Below are positions 55,029 through 64,000 of a DNA stretch of 64,000 bases, one piece after another; the first letter of the stretch is position 1; the number at the start of each line of letters is the position of its first letter. Under the pieces are notes generated by a model that worked only from the letters and a program-made list of their open reading frames with translations, made no database searches and had not been told where the DNA came from. Both the position numbers and the translations under genes were made by a program. Source of the DNA: Flaccisagitta enflata (taxonomy: Eukaryota; Chaetognatha; Sagittoidea; Aphragmophora); assembly GCA_965153355.1 (NCBI GenBank), contig OZ231126.1:83824001-83888000 (forward strand). The letters are read 5' to 3'.

Positions 55029-56950
55029 ATAAATATCATTTATGTCTTCAATTTTTTAGATGCGTCATCGCATCTCTATAAGAGGGTCTGTCCGTCCGTC
55101 CGTCCGTCCGTCCGTCCGTCGGTTCGTCCGTCCGTCCGTCCGTTACGCCTCTTCTAATATCACGCAGATGACGCATCTAGTTGCCCGATCGGGCTTGTTG
55201 TACATCACATCGGATTGATGATAACTGATTAAAAGCTGAGAAATGATCAGATAATCTATTTTTTGATAGGTTTCGCTTGTTATTTGCTTGTCCGGACAAA
55301 ATCTGGACATGCCAATGTGGCCAATTTGACCTAATTTTTAGGCCCCCCTAGGGGTAAGGGTAGTCACAAAAAATGGTTTGGCAAGGTAATCCGGGTAGTT
55401 AGAGAGGTCATCCAACTATAGAAACTTGTCACAATGCAATAGACATTGCGGTAACACTGTTAATGTGGTGGTTAGTCGGGTTCTCGCGTCGAAAAGAGAT
55501 TGTGACATTAGCCCATATGATTCCGACTGTTACAGTTGCGTGCTTCAGATAGCAAAAGTTGGTTATTTCTTTTCACCCTTTTTACGTAATATAAAATGGT
55601 TAATTTTATGACCTTTACCATTTATAAAACGCGTCCTCGCATCTCTGAAATATGCTGTGTCCGTTGGTCAGTCGGTTGGTTGGTTGATCAGTTGGTAATG
55701 CATTCATTAAAAACATCAAAATCAAGCATTTTTTTTAACAGAAAAGCGGTTTTACCCCAATAGAAGTAGCATACATCAAGTAATTCATTCATTCAATCAT
55801 TCATTCATTTACAAATGACATTCATAAAAAAAAAAATTAAAAAATGTTCATTCAAAGAGGAAGTATCATTAGCCATTGTTGGCCTTGTTCTTTCATCAAA
55901 AATCATTCTTCTTCCATTTTCTAGCAAATTCTTTTTGAGGACCTAATTTGCATAATGCAGTGGGATAAATCAATGCGGACATTCTTTACATTATCTATTA
56001 TGAATTTCTTGTCTTTAAAAAATTGTTAATCTGCATTTTAAGTAAGCTCTTTAATAATTTAAATTCTCATGTTTCAGTTTATTCTCACAAATATCATGAT
56101 TTTCTATAACAAATAATTGCCCTTTCAGAAACAAAACTACACAGGATTTTGCTGATATCTGGGATTTCTTTAGAATCTTTAAGGCAAAAACAAAAACAGA
56201 AGATTAAGGAATTCTGAATAAAGGAAAATGATCATCTTCTTGTAACCTAAGTAGGGTGAAGGGATACTCCAAACTTTTGCTATGTGAAGCACCCAACTGT
56301 TACGGTACCTCTTTCACGTATTTCTTCGTCATGACAGGAAGCGCCTCAACATTTTGCAATCCAATCGGACGTCGTTTTGGTTTCAACTCCCAAGCTTCTT
56401 TGGCCGCCGCCGTCGTCGTCGTCGTCGTCGTCATCGTCGTCGTCGTCGTCGTCGCCTCCCCCGTTATCGGTGTCGTTTCCAATAAAATTCTACCACGAGT
56501 CTCAACGAAAGAATCCGTCCGATCTTCCGCTTGACCAGTCTGCGTTGAATCTCCACCGTCATCTGTTCGCCGGCGCTGGTGGCGACTTTTTTCCACTAGA
56601 CCGAGATCCGCTCGACCACCCATTTCCGCTCGGCCCGTTATTCCGCCATTCGTTATTTCCGCGTCATAGATTCGGTTTTTGCCGCGTCGTCCTTTTTTTC
56701 CGTCGTTAGCGCTGTCGTCGTTGTCGTCATCATCGTCGTTTTCTTCGCGGTCATCTGTTTTTGTTGTTGTTGTTGTTGTCACAAAGTATTCTTTCTTCCT
56801 TCGTTCGTCGTTGGCGTTCAAATGACTGGAATCGGTATCTTCTTTCACGGCACACGCCGATGCTGTGTGGCGTGGAAGAAAAAAAAATGGCGCGGCAAAA
56901 TGATTAGATTGCGATAAAATTGACGATTTAATCGCGGCCTTGTGTATCAT
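52957..56950 (-). CDS. DNAAF1: Dynein axonemal assembly factor 1-like (LRRC50), four exons visible
   Basis: Exons 56950-56309, 54751-54626, 53766-53610 and 53354-52957, GT-AG, phases 0, 0 and 1. The N-terminal region is acidic and low-complexity. MTKKYVKE at the end of the first exon and ICKENGG in the next match the conserved entry to the LRRs. The repeats read YKGFRKIENLEEY, NGIQRIENL, LDLSSNYIKKIEG, LQISDNQL and LDLSRNQF. The LRR cap YRNQILLTIEGLTYLDEYP with IFPNMRKKARDW is the family hallmark. The family assembles axonemal dynein arms in the cytoplasm, so motile cilia are implied. The product (about 440 aa) stops at TGA 52957, earlier than the long vertebrate C terminus. Downstream exons, or a donor near 52995, cannot be excluded. 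The start codon is uncertain. Confidence 0.85.
53400..53570 (+). repeat. Decayed hairpin-type repeat in a DNAAF1 intron
   Basis: GTTGCTCTGTCGGTCCGTTC at the left and CCTGCCGACCCGCACGCTCC, then GGGTACCCGTCTTTGTACC at the right fit a GTCGCG repeat that lost its terminal hairpin. It occupies most of the third intron. Confidence 0.6.
54940..55023. repeat. (CT)n microsatellite
   Basis: About 39 CT units, preceded by CAA repeats (54838-54920). Confidence 0.95.
55053..55190 (+). repeat. Hairpin-ended repeat, GATGCG subfamily, 5' part
   Basis: TTTTTAGATGCGTCATCGCA TCTCTATAAGAGGG with a CCGT run (55087-55142). The stem has a changed loop (CAT in place of CCA). Confidence 0.75.
55625..55890 (+). repeat. 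Hairpin-ended repeat, GATGCG subfamily, near complete
   Basis: It starts ACGCGTCCTCGCATCTCTG and shares with 36528-36815 the core ATCAAAATCAAGCATTTTTT, the (ATTC)n tract and the GGCCTTGTT end. Confidence 0.8.
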
Positions 56951-56969
56951 ACCAGACGACTAAAATGTA

Positions 56970-57135
56970 CCTTAACAAGGCCGGATACACAGCCAGTTAG
57001 GTACTAGTCGCGTGCGGGTGGGCAGGGGCAGTTTTGCAGGTGGGTAGGGGCAGTAATGCAGGTAGATAAGGGCAGTATGAGAGTGGGCGGAGACTACATT
57101 TTGGCAGGGCAAGGGCAGTAGTCCTCAGAAATCAC
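56970..57135 (-). repeat. Hairpin-type repeat with expanded GTGGGCAGGGGCAG unit
   Basis: AACAAGGCCGGATACACAGC, then AGTCGCGTGCGGGTGGGCAG, followed by three or four diverged copies of GTGGGCAGGGGCAGTA. The hairpin end is missing. Confidence 0.7.
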
Positions 57136-57935
57136 TATTCCAGCCAATTTCGCGTTGCTGAAGGACGGACGGATCTACCTGGGATCTAACTAGGAAGCTG
57201 AATGGACAGAGTGAGGAACTATTCTCTATAGTCAGATGTAATGCCTAATACAAGCGTAACTGCCGATAAGACGCAGTGAACGGGAAGAAGAAATTTCATG
57301 CGTCATTACAATTTTTTAGGTATTTTTTATATTAGTTTTCTAATTTTTTTCTAAAAAAAACATTATTTAAGTGTTGAACTATTAATTTTTGCATACATAA
57401 TCTCTGAAATAGAGATTTGATGTACAAAATATATGGAAAAAAAGTAAAAACAAAAAGAAGATTATTTATATGATATTATACTTTGTCATATCACTCCTGT
57501 TAGGTGAAATTATATCATTGCATAGAAATAAAGAAATTTGCATTACCAAAAACATGGCCTGTTTTTAAAAACATATAAGAAAAAGGCCATATCCTTAGAA
57601 ATGCAAAATTTTCTTTGCAGAGGACGTGATATAATTTCGTCTAACAATGTTTTGAAATTTTGTTCACCATTTTTCTATCGAATTCAAACATTCTATTTTT
57701 ATTTCTGATTGTTATGAAACCATAGTCAGTATTCTGGGTTCAAAAACATTGTTAAAAGACCTTATACATTATGTCAAATATACTTAACTGAAATCCCAAT
57801 AACATTTGTTCATTGTAAATTTATATCAAAAGCAAAAAGTAAAATGAAACCAAAATTTCCTGTTCCTGTACGCCATGACAAAATTCGATATTATTACATG
57901 CAACGGAGCATGACGCACATTATTTTCTTTCTCCC
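57136..57935. other. AT-rich sequence, nothing recognised
   Basis: No exon or repeat I can support. Confidence 0.4.
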
Positions 57936-57961
57936 TTCATCCATAGTTGTTTTTACCTTCT

Positions 57962-58212
57962 GATTTTCTCCTTTCCTGACGTACTTCATCACCAAGCACC
58001 CCTTCCTCCTCCTCTCCCCTCTTCTTCTCCCGCTCCTCCTCCACACCCACCTCCTCTTTCTCCTCTTCCTCTTCCTCGTCGATGCCATACAAAATTTCCA
58101 TCACTTCCTCCATCAGCGTCTTTTTGTTTCCCGCCTCCGATTTGTCTTTCAACAGTCTCGAGTTTTCACGCTTTTCATCGTCACCTTTCGCGATATCGTC
58201 GCTGCTGCCCAT
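57962..58212 (-). CDS. Candidate upstream coding exon, acidic coiled segment
   Basis: From ATG 58212 the frame begins MGSSDDIAKGDDEKRENS and becomes Glu-rich. It is open to 57937; the given end is approximate. Good or fair donors exist (GTACGT, GTGGGT, GTGATG). With the GTGATG donor it could join the long DNAAF1 exon in frame at the acceptor CCACACAG near 56858. It lies upstream of DNAAF1 on the same strand and has the acidic composition seen at the N terminus of that family. It may instead be a separate gene or chance. Confidence 0.35.
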
Positions 58213-58216
58213 TTTT

Positions 58217-58260
58217 TTGTTGTTGTTGTTGTTATTGTTGTTGTTGTTATTGTTATTGTT

Positions 58261-58293
<33 letters not shown>

Positions 58294-58560
58294 GCTATTG
58301 CTGTTGTTGTTATTGTTGTATTGAATATTTTTGCTATTTTGGTTGTTGTTGTTTTCGTTGTTGGCTTGTATTTCACGTTTTTATTATTGATGTCTTTATT
58401 GCTATTTTGGTTTTAGTTGTTGTTGTTGTTGTTGCAGTTTTTGTTTTGTTGGCTTATATGTCACAATTTCCTTATTGCTTTGTCAAATTGCTACCTTGGT
58501 TTTGATTGATTTGGTTATTGTTGTTGCTGTTATTGTTGTTCGTCGTTGTTGTTTTTTAAA
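58217..58560. repeat. (TTG)n-rich microsatellite
   Basis: TTG and TTATTG repeats, densest at 58217-58320 and recurring to 58556. Confidence 0.9.
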
Positions 58561-58699
58561 GCCATTTTTTCACGCCATAGAGAACCATCATATCCCTACA
58601 CTTGCGGGTACGTAATATTTCTTCTTTTCTTTAAATTTCTTTTAAGGATTATGCTTTCATTTTTCTATGCTCAAAACCGGCATGTGCTGTGATAAAAAG

Positions 58700-58862
58700 A
58701 AAAAACCAGGCCAGATACAGGACCAAACAGTAGACGCTTGCGGGTGGGCAGGGGCAGAAATGCACATAAACAACATTTTGAGCCATTTCTCGAATAAAAA
58801 AACTCAGCGTTACAGAGTTACGAACAGATCTACGGCCGCATGCTCCTATAGAGTTGTTTAGC
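58700..58862 (-). repeat. Decayed hairpin-type repeat
   Basis: GGCCAGATACAGGACC, then ACGCTTGCGGGTGGGCAGGG, ending TCCTATAGAGTTGTTTAG. The terminal hairpin has been lost. Confidence 0.6.
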
Positions 58863-58889
58863 GAAATACTGTAAAAAGATTGAAAAAAA

Positions 58890-59084
58890 AGGCCGGATAC
58901 ACGGCTACCCCAGTCGCGTGCGGGTGGGAAGGGGCCGTATTTGAGGTCACTTGATCACTTAGGTAGGAGCAGTGAGGCCAACGACGGCAAAAACCAAAAA
59001 AAAAATAGTGTGACGGACAGAACAACGGACGGACCGACGGACCGACAAAGCGGGGTGTAGAGTCGCGTAGCACGCGACTAAAAA
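58890..59084 (-). repeat. Hairpin-ended short repeat, GTCGCG subfamily, complete
   Basis: GGCCGGATACACGGCTACCC, AGTCGCGTGCGGGTGGG, GGAGCAGTGAGGCC, GGACCGACGGACC, and the end GAGTCGCGTAGCACGCGACT AAAAA. Confidence 0.9.
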
Positions 59085-59086
59085 CA

Positions 59087-59238
59087 AGGCCGGATACACG
59101 GCCACCAGTTGCGGACGGGTGGGCAGGGGCGGATATGCGCGTTTTCCCACTTTTCGACTCGGTGCTGACGGACGGACCGACGGACTGACGGACCGACGGA
59201 CAAAGCCTCTTTTAGAGTTGCGTGTCCGCAACTAAAAA
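59087..59238 (-). repeat. Hairpin-ended short repeat, GTTGCGG subfamily, complete
   Basis: It starts AAGGCCGGATACACGGCCAC, then AGTTGCGGACGGGTGGGCAG, and ends GAGTTGCGTGTCCGCAACTA AAAA. It abuts the GTCGCG copy with only the A-tail between, showing insertion of one repeat at the A-rich end of another. It also shows the uninterrupted form of the LTR-element target. Confidence 0.9.
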
Positions 59239-59239
59239 C

Positions 59240-60144
59240 AAGTGGAAGAGAAAAGGAGGTTGTTCGCGGCGATCGGACGCCGTTTGTTTTGCGTTGCGAT
59301 GAGTTTCATGATCATGCTTGCAAATGAACACCAAACGTTTTTTTAAATTTTTGATTAATGACAGTCTAGACGCGTAAGAGTGTGTTGACATTTGCCGGGA
59401 TTAAAAGCCTTTTTATTGTGAATGGCGCTAAGATACACGAATGAAATAGACAAAGCCGGATACACCAGTTACATACGGGTGGCCCGAGGCAGCATTGTAA
59501 ACCACATTTGGACAATCATTCACTTGATGTACTCCCGCTACTGTCCCAACATTTGTGTGTTATCAGGAAAGAGGCCCAAAATCATTTGTTTTTTACCAAG
59601 TACTGATATAGAATGATCCAATTATTCCCCTTGTTATGGTTTTAGGGCAGGGGGACAAATATTGAGGATAAGGCATGAACCTCAGATTACTACACCAACT
59701 CAAAAGTGTAATTTGACGTCATTTAGGAAAATGGTGTAAAACTGTGTCTACTTTAGCCTCACACTTCAAATAAAGAATCAAGCTCTGTTAGCCATACCAA
59801 TGCAGGATTGAGACCACAAAGTTAGTTTTTGATAAAACCTTAAAAATTAGATCTGCTAAGATTCTCTACCAATCTTAATGTTAAAAATCATCTGACAAAG
59901 AGATCTAGGTTGATGGTCTTAAAAGCCAAAATTGATTCTCTCTCCAAGACTTATAGCTGTGCCGCACTAGTTATTCAACATCTTGTTCCATCTTTTTTAA
60001 CATATTTAAAGTTTTTCTCAACTAAAAAGCAGAACTAGAGGATTTCAACTTGTTACATTCTGGTCTCCGCCAAGAAAACGAAATATGTACATCTAATTAT
60101 TATTACAATAAAGGCGGCTAATCGCCGTAGGAAAAAAGTCGTAA

Positions 60145-60147
<3 letters not shown>
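59240..60147. other. Intergenic, nothing recognised
   Basis: Apart from a degraded repeat start at 59450-59490 (AAAGCCGGATACACCAGTTA), I see no gene or structure. Confidence 0.4.
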
Positions 60148-60232
<85 letters not shown>

Positions 60233-60245
60233 GACAGACAGACCA
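60148..60245. repeat. (GA)n and (CAGA)n microsatellite
   Basis: GA run to about 60200, then ACAG units. Confidence 0.95.
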
Positions 60246-61260
60246 GAGAGAAGACCAATGCTCGATTCCGCGTTTTTGAGAAAAATGCGAAAAATGCGAA
60301 AAAATTAAAAAAGATTTAAAAAATCATAGCTCCAAAACTATCATTCGCACAGAATTCTGCTTGGCGTCATCTGAAAGAGGAGAATTAGCTCTTTCTTAGC
60401 TATTAATTTCATGCGTAGTCTCATTCTGCCCCCAAAATGCACCAACTTTCTCAAGCGCTTCATAAAACAAAGGGAAATCCGTTTTTCTCTGCAGGACTCA
60501 AAAAGACAGAAGGGTCTTCGTCTCTTCGACTTTTTTCCAAATCATTATTATTATTATTGCTTTTATTTTCGTCAATATATAATGGGACAATCCAAACATC
60601 AATACAATCGTCATCTGACTCATCTCTAATGATCTACAATAAGAAATCTACAGCTACGAAACAGATTTACGGGGAGAGAGAAAAAAAAAGGTCAAAAAGA
60701 GTTAACCCGAAAATGCTGAAATGGACAAAAAGTGGTTTTAAAACAAGGCGAAGGCCTTAAAACGATTTAAAATGAATTCCATCTAAGTTATGAAAGTCCA
60801 CAGTTTCCGCTGTCGCCAGATTGAGGCCGTGGCCGTGGCTGCAGCCTGCCGCTGCTGTTGCATGTTGCTGATAGCCTGTCCTCGGCAGCAGCACCCATGA
60901 CTGATTAGTATAACGCCGTCGAGTGCCGCCTCCTCCCGGGAATTTCCGCAATCAGCTTTCATTCTCCACCCGAGTAACGAATGAGGCATCTCGTTTACGT
61001 TACATCCGGGTTTTGTCTACAGATAAAAGGAGTCCTTTCATGGATCTCTTTTGCAGCTTATGAACGGAAATGTAGTTCTTATGTAACGGATTGAGTTTCA
61101 TTCTATCGTTACTTATTGAGATTGTGTAGCCAGGTTATCAACAGAGGATATTTCCGCTTGCGTGTCAACGGCGATGAACACCGTTCCAGGCGCCTTAATT
61201 TCGACGATGCAGTAAAAAAACCTCGAAAATAACGAGAACACCGATCATGAGAAATATTCA
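60246..61260. other. Intergenic; possible minus-strand exon not established
   Basis: 60290-60430 resembles 29510-29660 (TTGGCGTCATCTGAAAGAG against TTGGCGCCAAATGAAAGAG), an old dispersed repeat. A GC-richer segment at 60780-60960 is open in two minus frames, but no family or splice pattern supports a gene. Confidence 0.4.
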
Positions 61261-61442
61261 TACAGTTGAACCCCGCTCTAACGGATTTCAGGGGACTGAT
61301 AATTTTCTTCTGTTTTAGGCGGACTTCTGTCATTATCAACAAAGAAAATAAAAGAATTTCACTTAAAGGGACCATGAATTTGCACCTGTTATAGGCGGAA
61401 TTCTGTTGGTGGCGGGTCCGTTAGAACGGGGTTCAACTGTAT
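61261..61442. mobile_element. Pogo/mariner-like MITE, 182 bp
   Basis: TACAGTTGAACCCCGCTCTA at the left and TTAGAACGGGGTTCAACTGTA at the right are inverted, with TA at each end. The CAGTTGAACCCCG terminus is typical of pogo/Tigger-like elements. Confidence 0.85.
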
Positions 61443-61790
61443 ACGTTTGCTAGAGAACAAGTGACCCGGGGTCACAATATCGATGCATGTGGGTAGGGAG
61501 AGGCGCACAACCCTGATCCACACCCTCACCCCATTCCACACATACTCAAACCCACAGTGACACAGACAAACACACCCGCAGTATCTCAAATGCGCATTCT
61601 TAATTCTTATGCTTTTCGACTCGATCACCATGGACAGTCCGCCTGAGTGGGGTACGATTTTCAAGAGCTTTGAGAAACCGTGACGTCTTAGAACGATTTT
61701 ACCCTTACCCGTCCAATTCTGCCCCCCCCCCCCCTTTCCCCGTTCAACCCCAGGTTTATCGGGCTTTCCTCGGCTTTGCGAGCTGTTTTT

Positions 61791-62036
61791 AGTTGCGGAC
61801 ACGCGACTTTATTGGAGACTTTGTCCGTCCGTCCGTCCGTCCGTCCGTCCGTCCGTCCGTCCGAAGAGGTGATCGACTCATAAAGTGGAATAATGAGCGT
61901 TTTAGATATTTTTTATGTATGTTTGTGTATGGAGTGGGGTCTCTCGGGTTAGGGGTGCGGTCCATGTGGATGGGGTTTGGATGCCCCTGCCCACCTGTCC
62001 GCAACGATATTGTGACCCCGCGTCACTTGTTTCTTT
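61791..62036 (+). repeat. Hairpin-ended short repeat, GTTGCGG subfamily, complete
   Basis: TTTTTAGTTGCGGACACGCG ACTTTATTGGAGACTTTG, then a CCGT run, then TGCCCACCTGTCCGCAACGA and GTCACTTGTTT. Its stem has one mispair, GTTGCG against CGCGAC. A related reversed inner end lies at 61455-61500. Confidence 0.85.
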
Positions 62037-62901
62037 CATTGCCCCTTTCCAATAAACGACTACTCATCCAAGGATCGCACATGGTTGGCGGTAACCATTG
62101 CCTTGCTTGGGGTGTGTACATAGCTCAAGAAGTGGGGTGAGAGCAGGGCAGATCCCCCCAAAGGGTAGATGTACGGATGAACTTCAGGGTGTACACTGTA
62201 CCTGCAGAGGGATGGATATAAGAAAATTCACACCTGACATTGGCGCTGTGGGGCTTCTGCATCATGTTAAAAAAAAGAAAAGCCATTTTGACTAAGAGCA
62301 TCTTTTTATTATAAGCCGCATATGTAATTGTAAACATACATAACACAATCAATAGCGAAGGAAGGGTTTTAACAATGGAAATTTGCTTGAATGACAAAGG
62401 TGAGTACATCTAAAGATGTGGTTCAAATCCATTTGATCACGAGAGGTCACAACACGCACCCAGTGTTCTTTTTTCACGTGTTTTTGCTCATTCAAAGAAA
62501 AATAATCAATTGAGGTGCCTCCTTTACGCCTTATACTTTTCTTATTAGGTTATTTTTTTTCAATTTTCGTTTATTTCTTATCCTTTTTTTTTTTCCTTTT
62601 TTTAGCTTTTTGTTTCAACGAGATACTAAGCAATATAACTTCTTTTCTTACTCAATTCCCCTTTGACTATGTACTTAAAAGACTTATGCTTAAGAGATAA
62701 CTTATTTAGCTTATTTCTGCTGAACTGAAGATATAAAATATAAAAACCCATGGCCGTTTGAAACATCTGCGAAAGCTTTTTCAAATGCGACGTTGCTGAT
62801 AGTTCTAGCTTTATTCGTTTAGAAATGGCACAAGAATGAATGAAAACACTGCCATATTCAATTTTGCTATTCAACTGTATTCAAAAGGTTTTGAAAAGAA
62901 G
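62037..62901. other. Intergenic; decayed family A end then AT-rich
   Basis: CCAAGGATCGCACATGGTTG at 62070-62090 is the inverted family A flank. The rest is AT-rich with no supported gene. Confidence 0.45.
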
Positions 62902-63373
62902 TACAGTGGAATCCCGCCTCCATAACAACGCGTTTAAAGGTACCCCACCTTTAAAGGACAAGATATCTTAGGTCCCAAAATTATTCAGGTTTTTGTAATG
63001 TTGAAATATTCCTTGATACTAACATCTGCTTTAACAGTGACTCGCCTTTAAAGGTCAAATGTTTAGGGCCCTTGAATGTAAGTTCCCCTTCAATAAAGGT
63101 GAAATGTTTTATTTGATTTTGAAATTAACATTGAAAAGATAATATATTTAAGAAAAATATACTTGGAAAATTTTTTTAAAAAAAAAAGAATTAGAAAATA
63201 GTCTAAACATTTGTTTTTTAGATTTTTGTTATCATTTATTCATGAAACTTGATATTTTTATCATATCATAATAAATAAAACAAAGATTATTAAGTTTCAT
63301 GATAACTGTACCCCTCTTTAATATACAAAAAAATCTGGTCCTATCGAGACCGTTATGCCGAGGTCCCGCTGTA
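62902..63373. mobile_element. Pogo-like non-autonomous element, 472 bp
   Basis: TACAGTGGAATCCCGCCTCC ATAACAACG and the right end CCGTTATGCCGAGGTCCCGC TGTA form diverged inverted ends of the same type as 61261-61442, with a larger AT-rich interior lacking an ORF. Confidence 0.75.
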
Positions 63374-63639
63374 GTTCACTTTGACGAGCTCAAACTTTTT
63401 AACGATTTGAGTTACAGAGCTGGGATTGGTCTTGAATGAAAGAAAATTCAGAAATCTTTGAAAATACCTCGAAAAAAAGATTTCACAAAGACTTTTTTTC
63501 TCTGTGTTTTTATGAACTAACAAAAAGGTACAGTAGATCTCGTCTAGACTTGAAATAATGGGGGCAAGCATTGTGGAAAGACGAATGAAGGCAGGGGAGC
63601 GATATTTGGATCATAGACTTATCAAAGGATGATTAATTC

Positions 63640-63984
63640 CCCATCATAGCTGGTTGCCATGGAAACACATTTCCATATATTCTTGCTAAAGTATCAATAT
63701 TTTGAGAGATATTTTTAGGGAACATTGCTTAAAATAAAATTTGCTACAACTTTCCCACAGTATGTTCTGTAAGAATGTTGCTCGTTTGGCCGTTGCTAGG
63801 GAGCGTATCCATGTGTGACAACCCCTAGCAACCGCTAAACTAGCGACATTCTTACAGAACATACTGTGGGAAAGTTGTAGCAAATTTTATTTTAAGCAAT
63901 GTTCCCTAAAAAAATCTCTGAAAATATTGATACTTTAGCGAGAATACATGGAAATGTGTTTCCATAGCAACCAGCTATCATGGG
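63640..63984. mobile_element. Fold-back element, 345 bp
   Basis: Arms of about 160 bp (CATCATAGCTGGTTGCCATG at the left, inverted at the right) are about 95% complementary, with a short centre around 63805-63820. Confidence 0.92.
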
Positions 63985-64000
63985 CAATAAAGCATCCCAT

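Noticed and set aside
60757-60989. Minus-strand exon candidate with mixed composition
   Set aside because: Two overlapping frames are open, no splice sites or homology decide between them, and one frame is Gln/Ala-rich by simple repetition.

Overview
The window is nuclear DNA from a ciliated metazoan, probably a marine invertebrate. Spliced genes with GT-AG introns, a dynein-assembly gene (DNAAF1/LRRC50 type) and a secreted C-type lectin point to an animal. Very dense microsatellites, minisatellites, fold-back elements and one abundant family of short hairpin-ended repeats suggest a repeat-rich invertebrate genome. I cannot name the phylum from the sequence alone. TGA ends the lectin and DNAAF1 models, so the nuclear code looks standard.

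Left part (1-5.3 kb): minisatellites, CAG/CAA and CT microsatellites and a fold-back MITE, with no convincing host gene. At 5,339-19,431 lies a 14.1 kb LTR retrotransposon of Ty3/Gypsy type. Its two 287-bp LTRs differ at one base, and it has a 4-bp GGCC target duplication, a primer-binding site directly after the 5' LTR and a purine tract directly before the 3' LTR. It encodes gag, protease-RT-RNase H and integrase, all in one frame and separated by single UGA stops. Its gag is interrupted at 6,579-10,168 by a LINE with an intact endonuclease-RT ORF, an (AAC)n tail and a 14-bp target-site duplication. The 2.5 kb between integrase and the 3' LTR holds antisense genes: a five-exon model with a signal peptide and phase-consistent introns (18,873-17,557), and a 136-aa ORF with a membrane segment (17,273-16,863).

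Middle part (19.4-37.5 kb): hairpin-ended short repeats, TIR/MITE elements (one with a perfect 60-bp TIR), and a 5.4 kb element with about 110-bp inverted ends (24,504-29,896). That element contains a decayed gene encoding a PIN/FEN-like nuclease domain plus a CXC-like cysteine cluster, and GC-rich minisatellites. A three-exon secreted C-type lectin gene with a QPD (galactose-type) motif lies at 37,569-41,746 on the + strand.

Right part (42-64 kb): the last three exons of an unidentified minus-strand gene (49,176-47,173) and a minus-strand DNAAF1-like gene (56,950-52,957, perhaps starting at 58,212), separated by repeats. The rest is fold-back elements, MITEs, microsatellites and more hairpin-ended repeats.

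The most unusual items are the antisense spliced gene carried inside a young LTR element, the hairpin-ended repeat superfamily whose stems covary between subfamilies, and the inverted-repeat element carrying the PIN/CXC gene.
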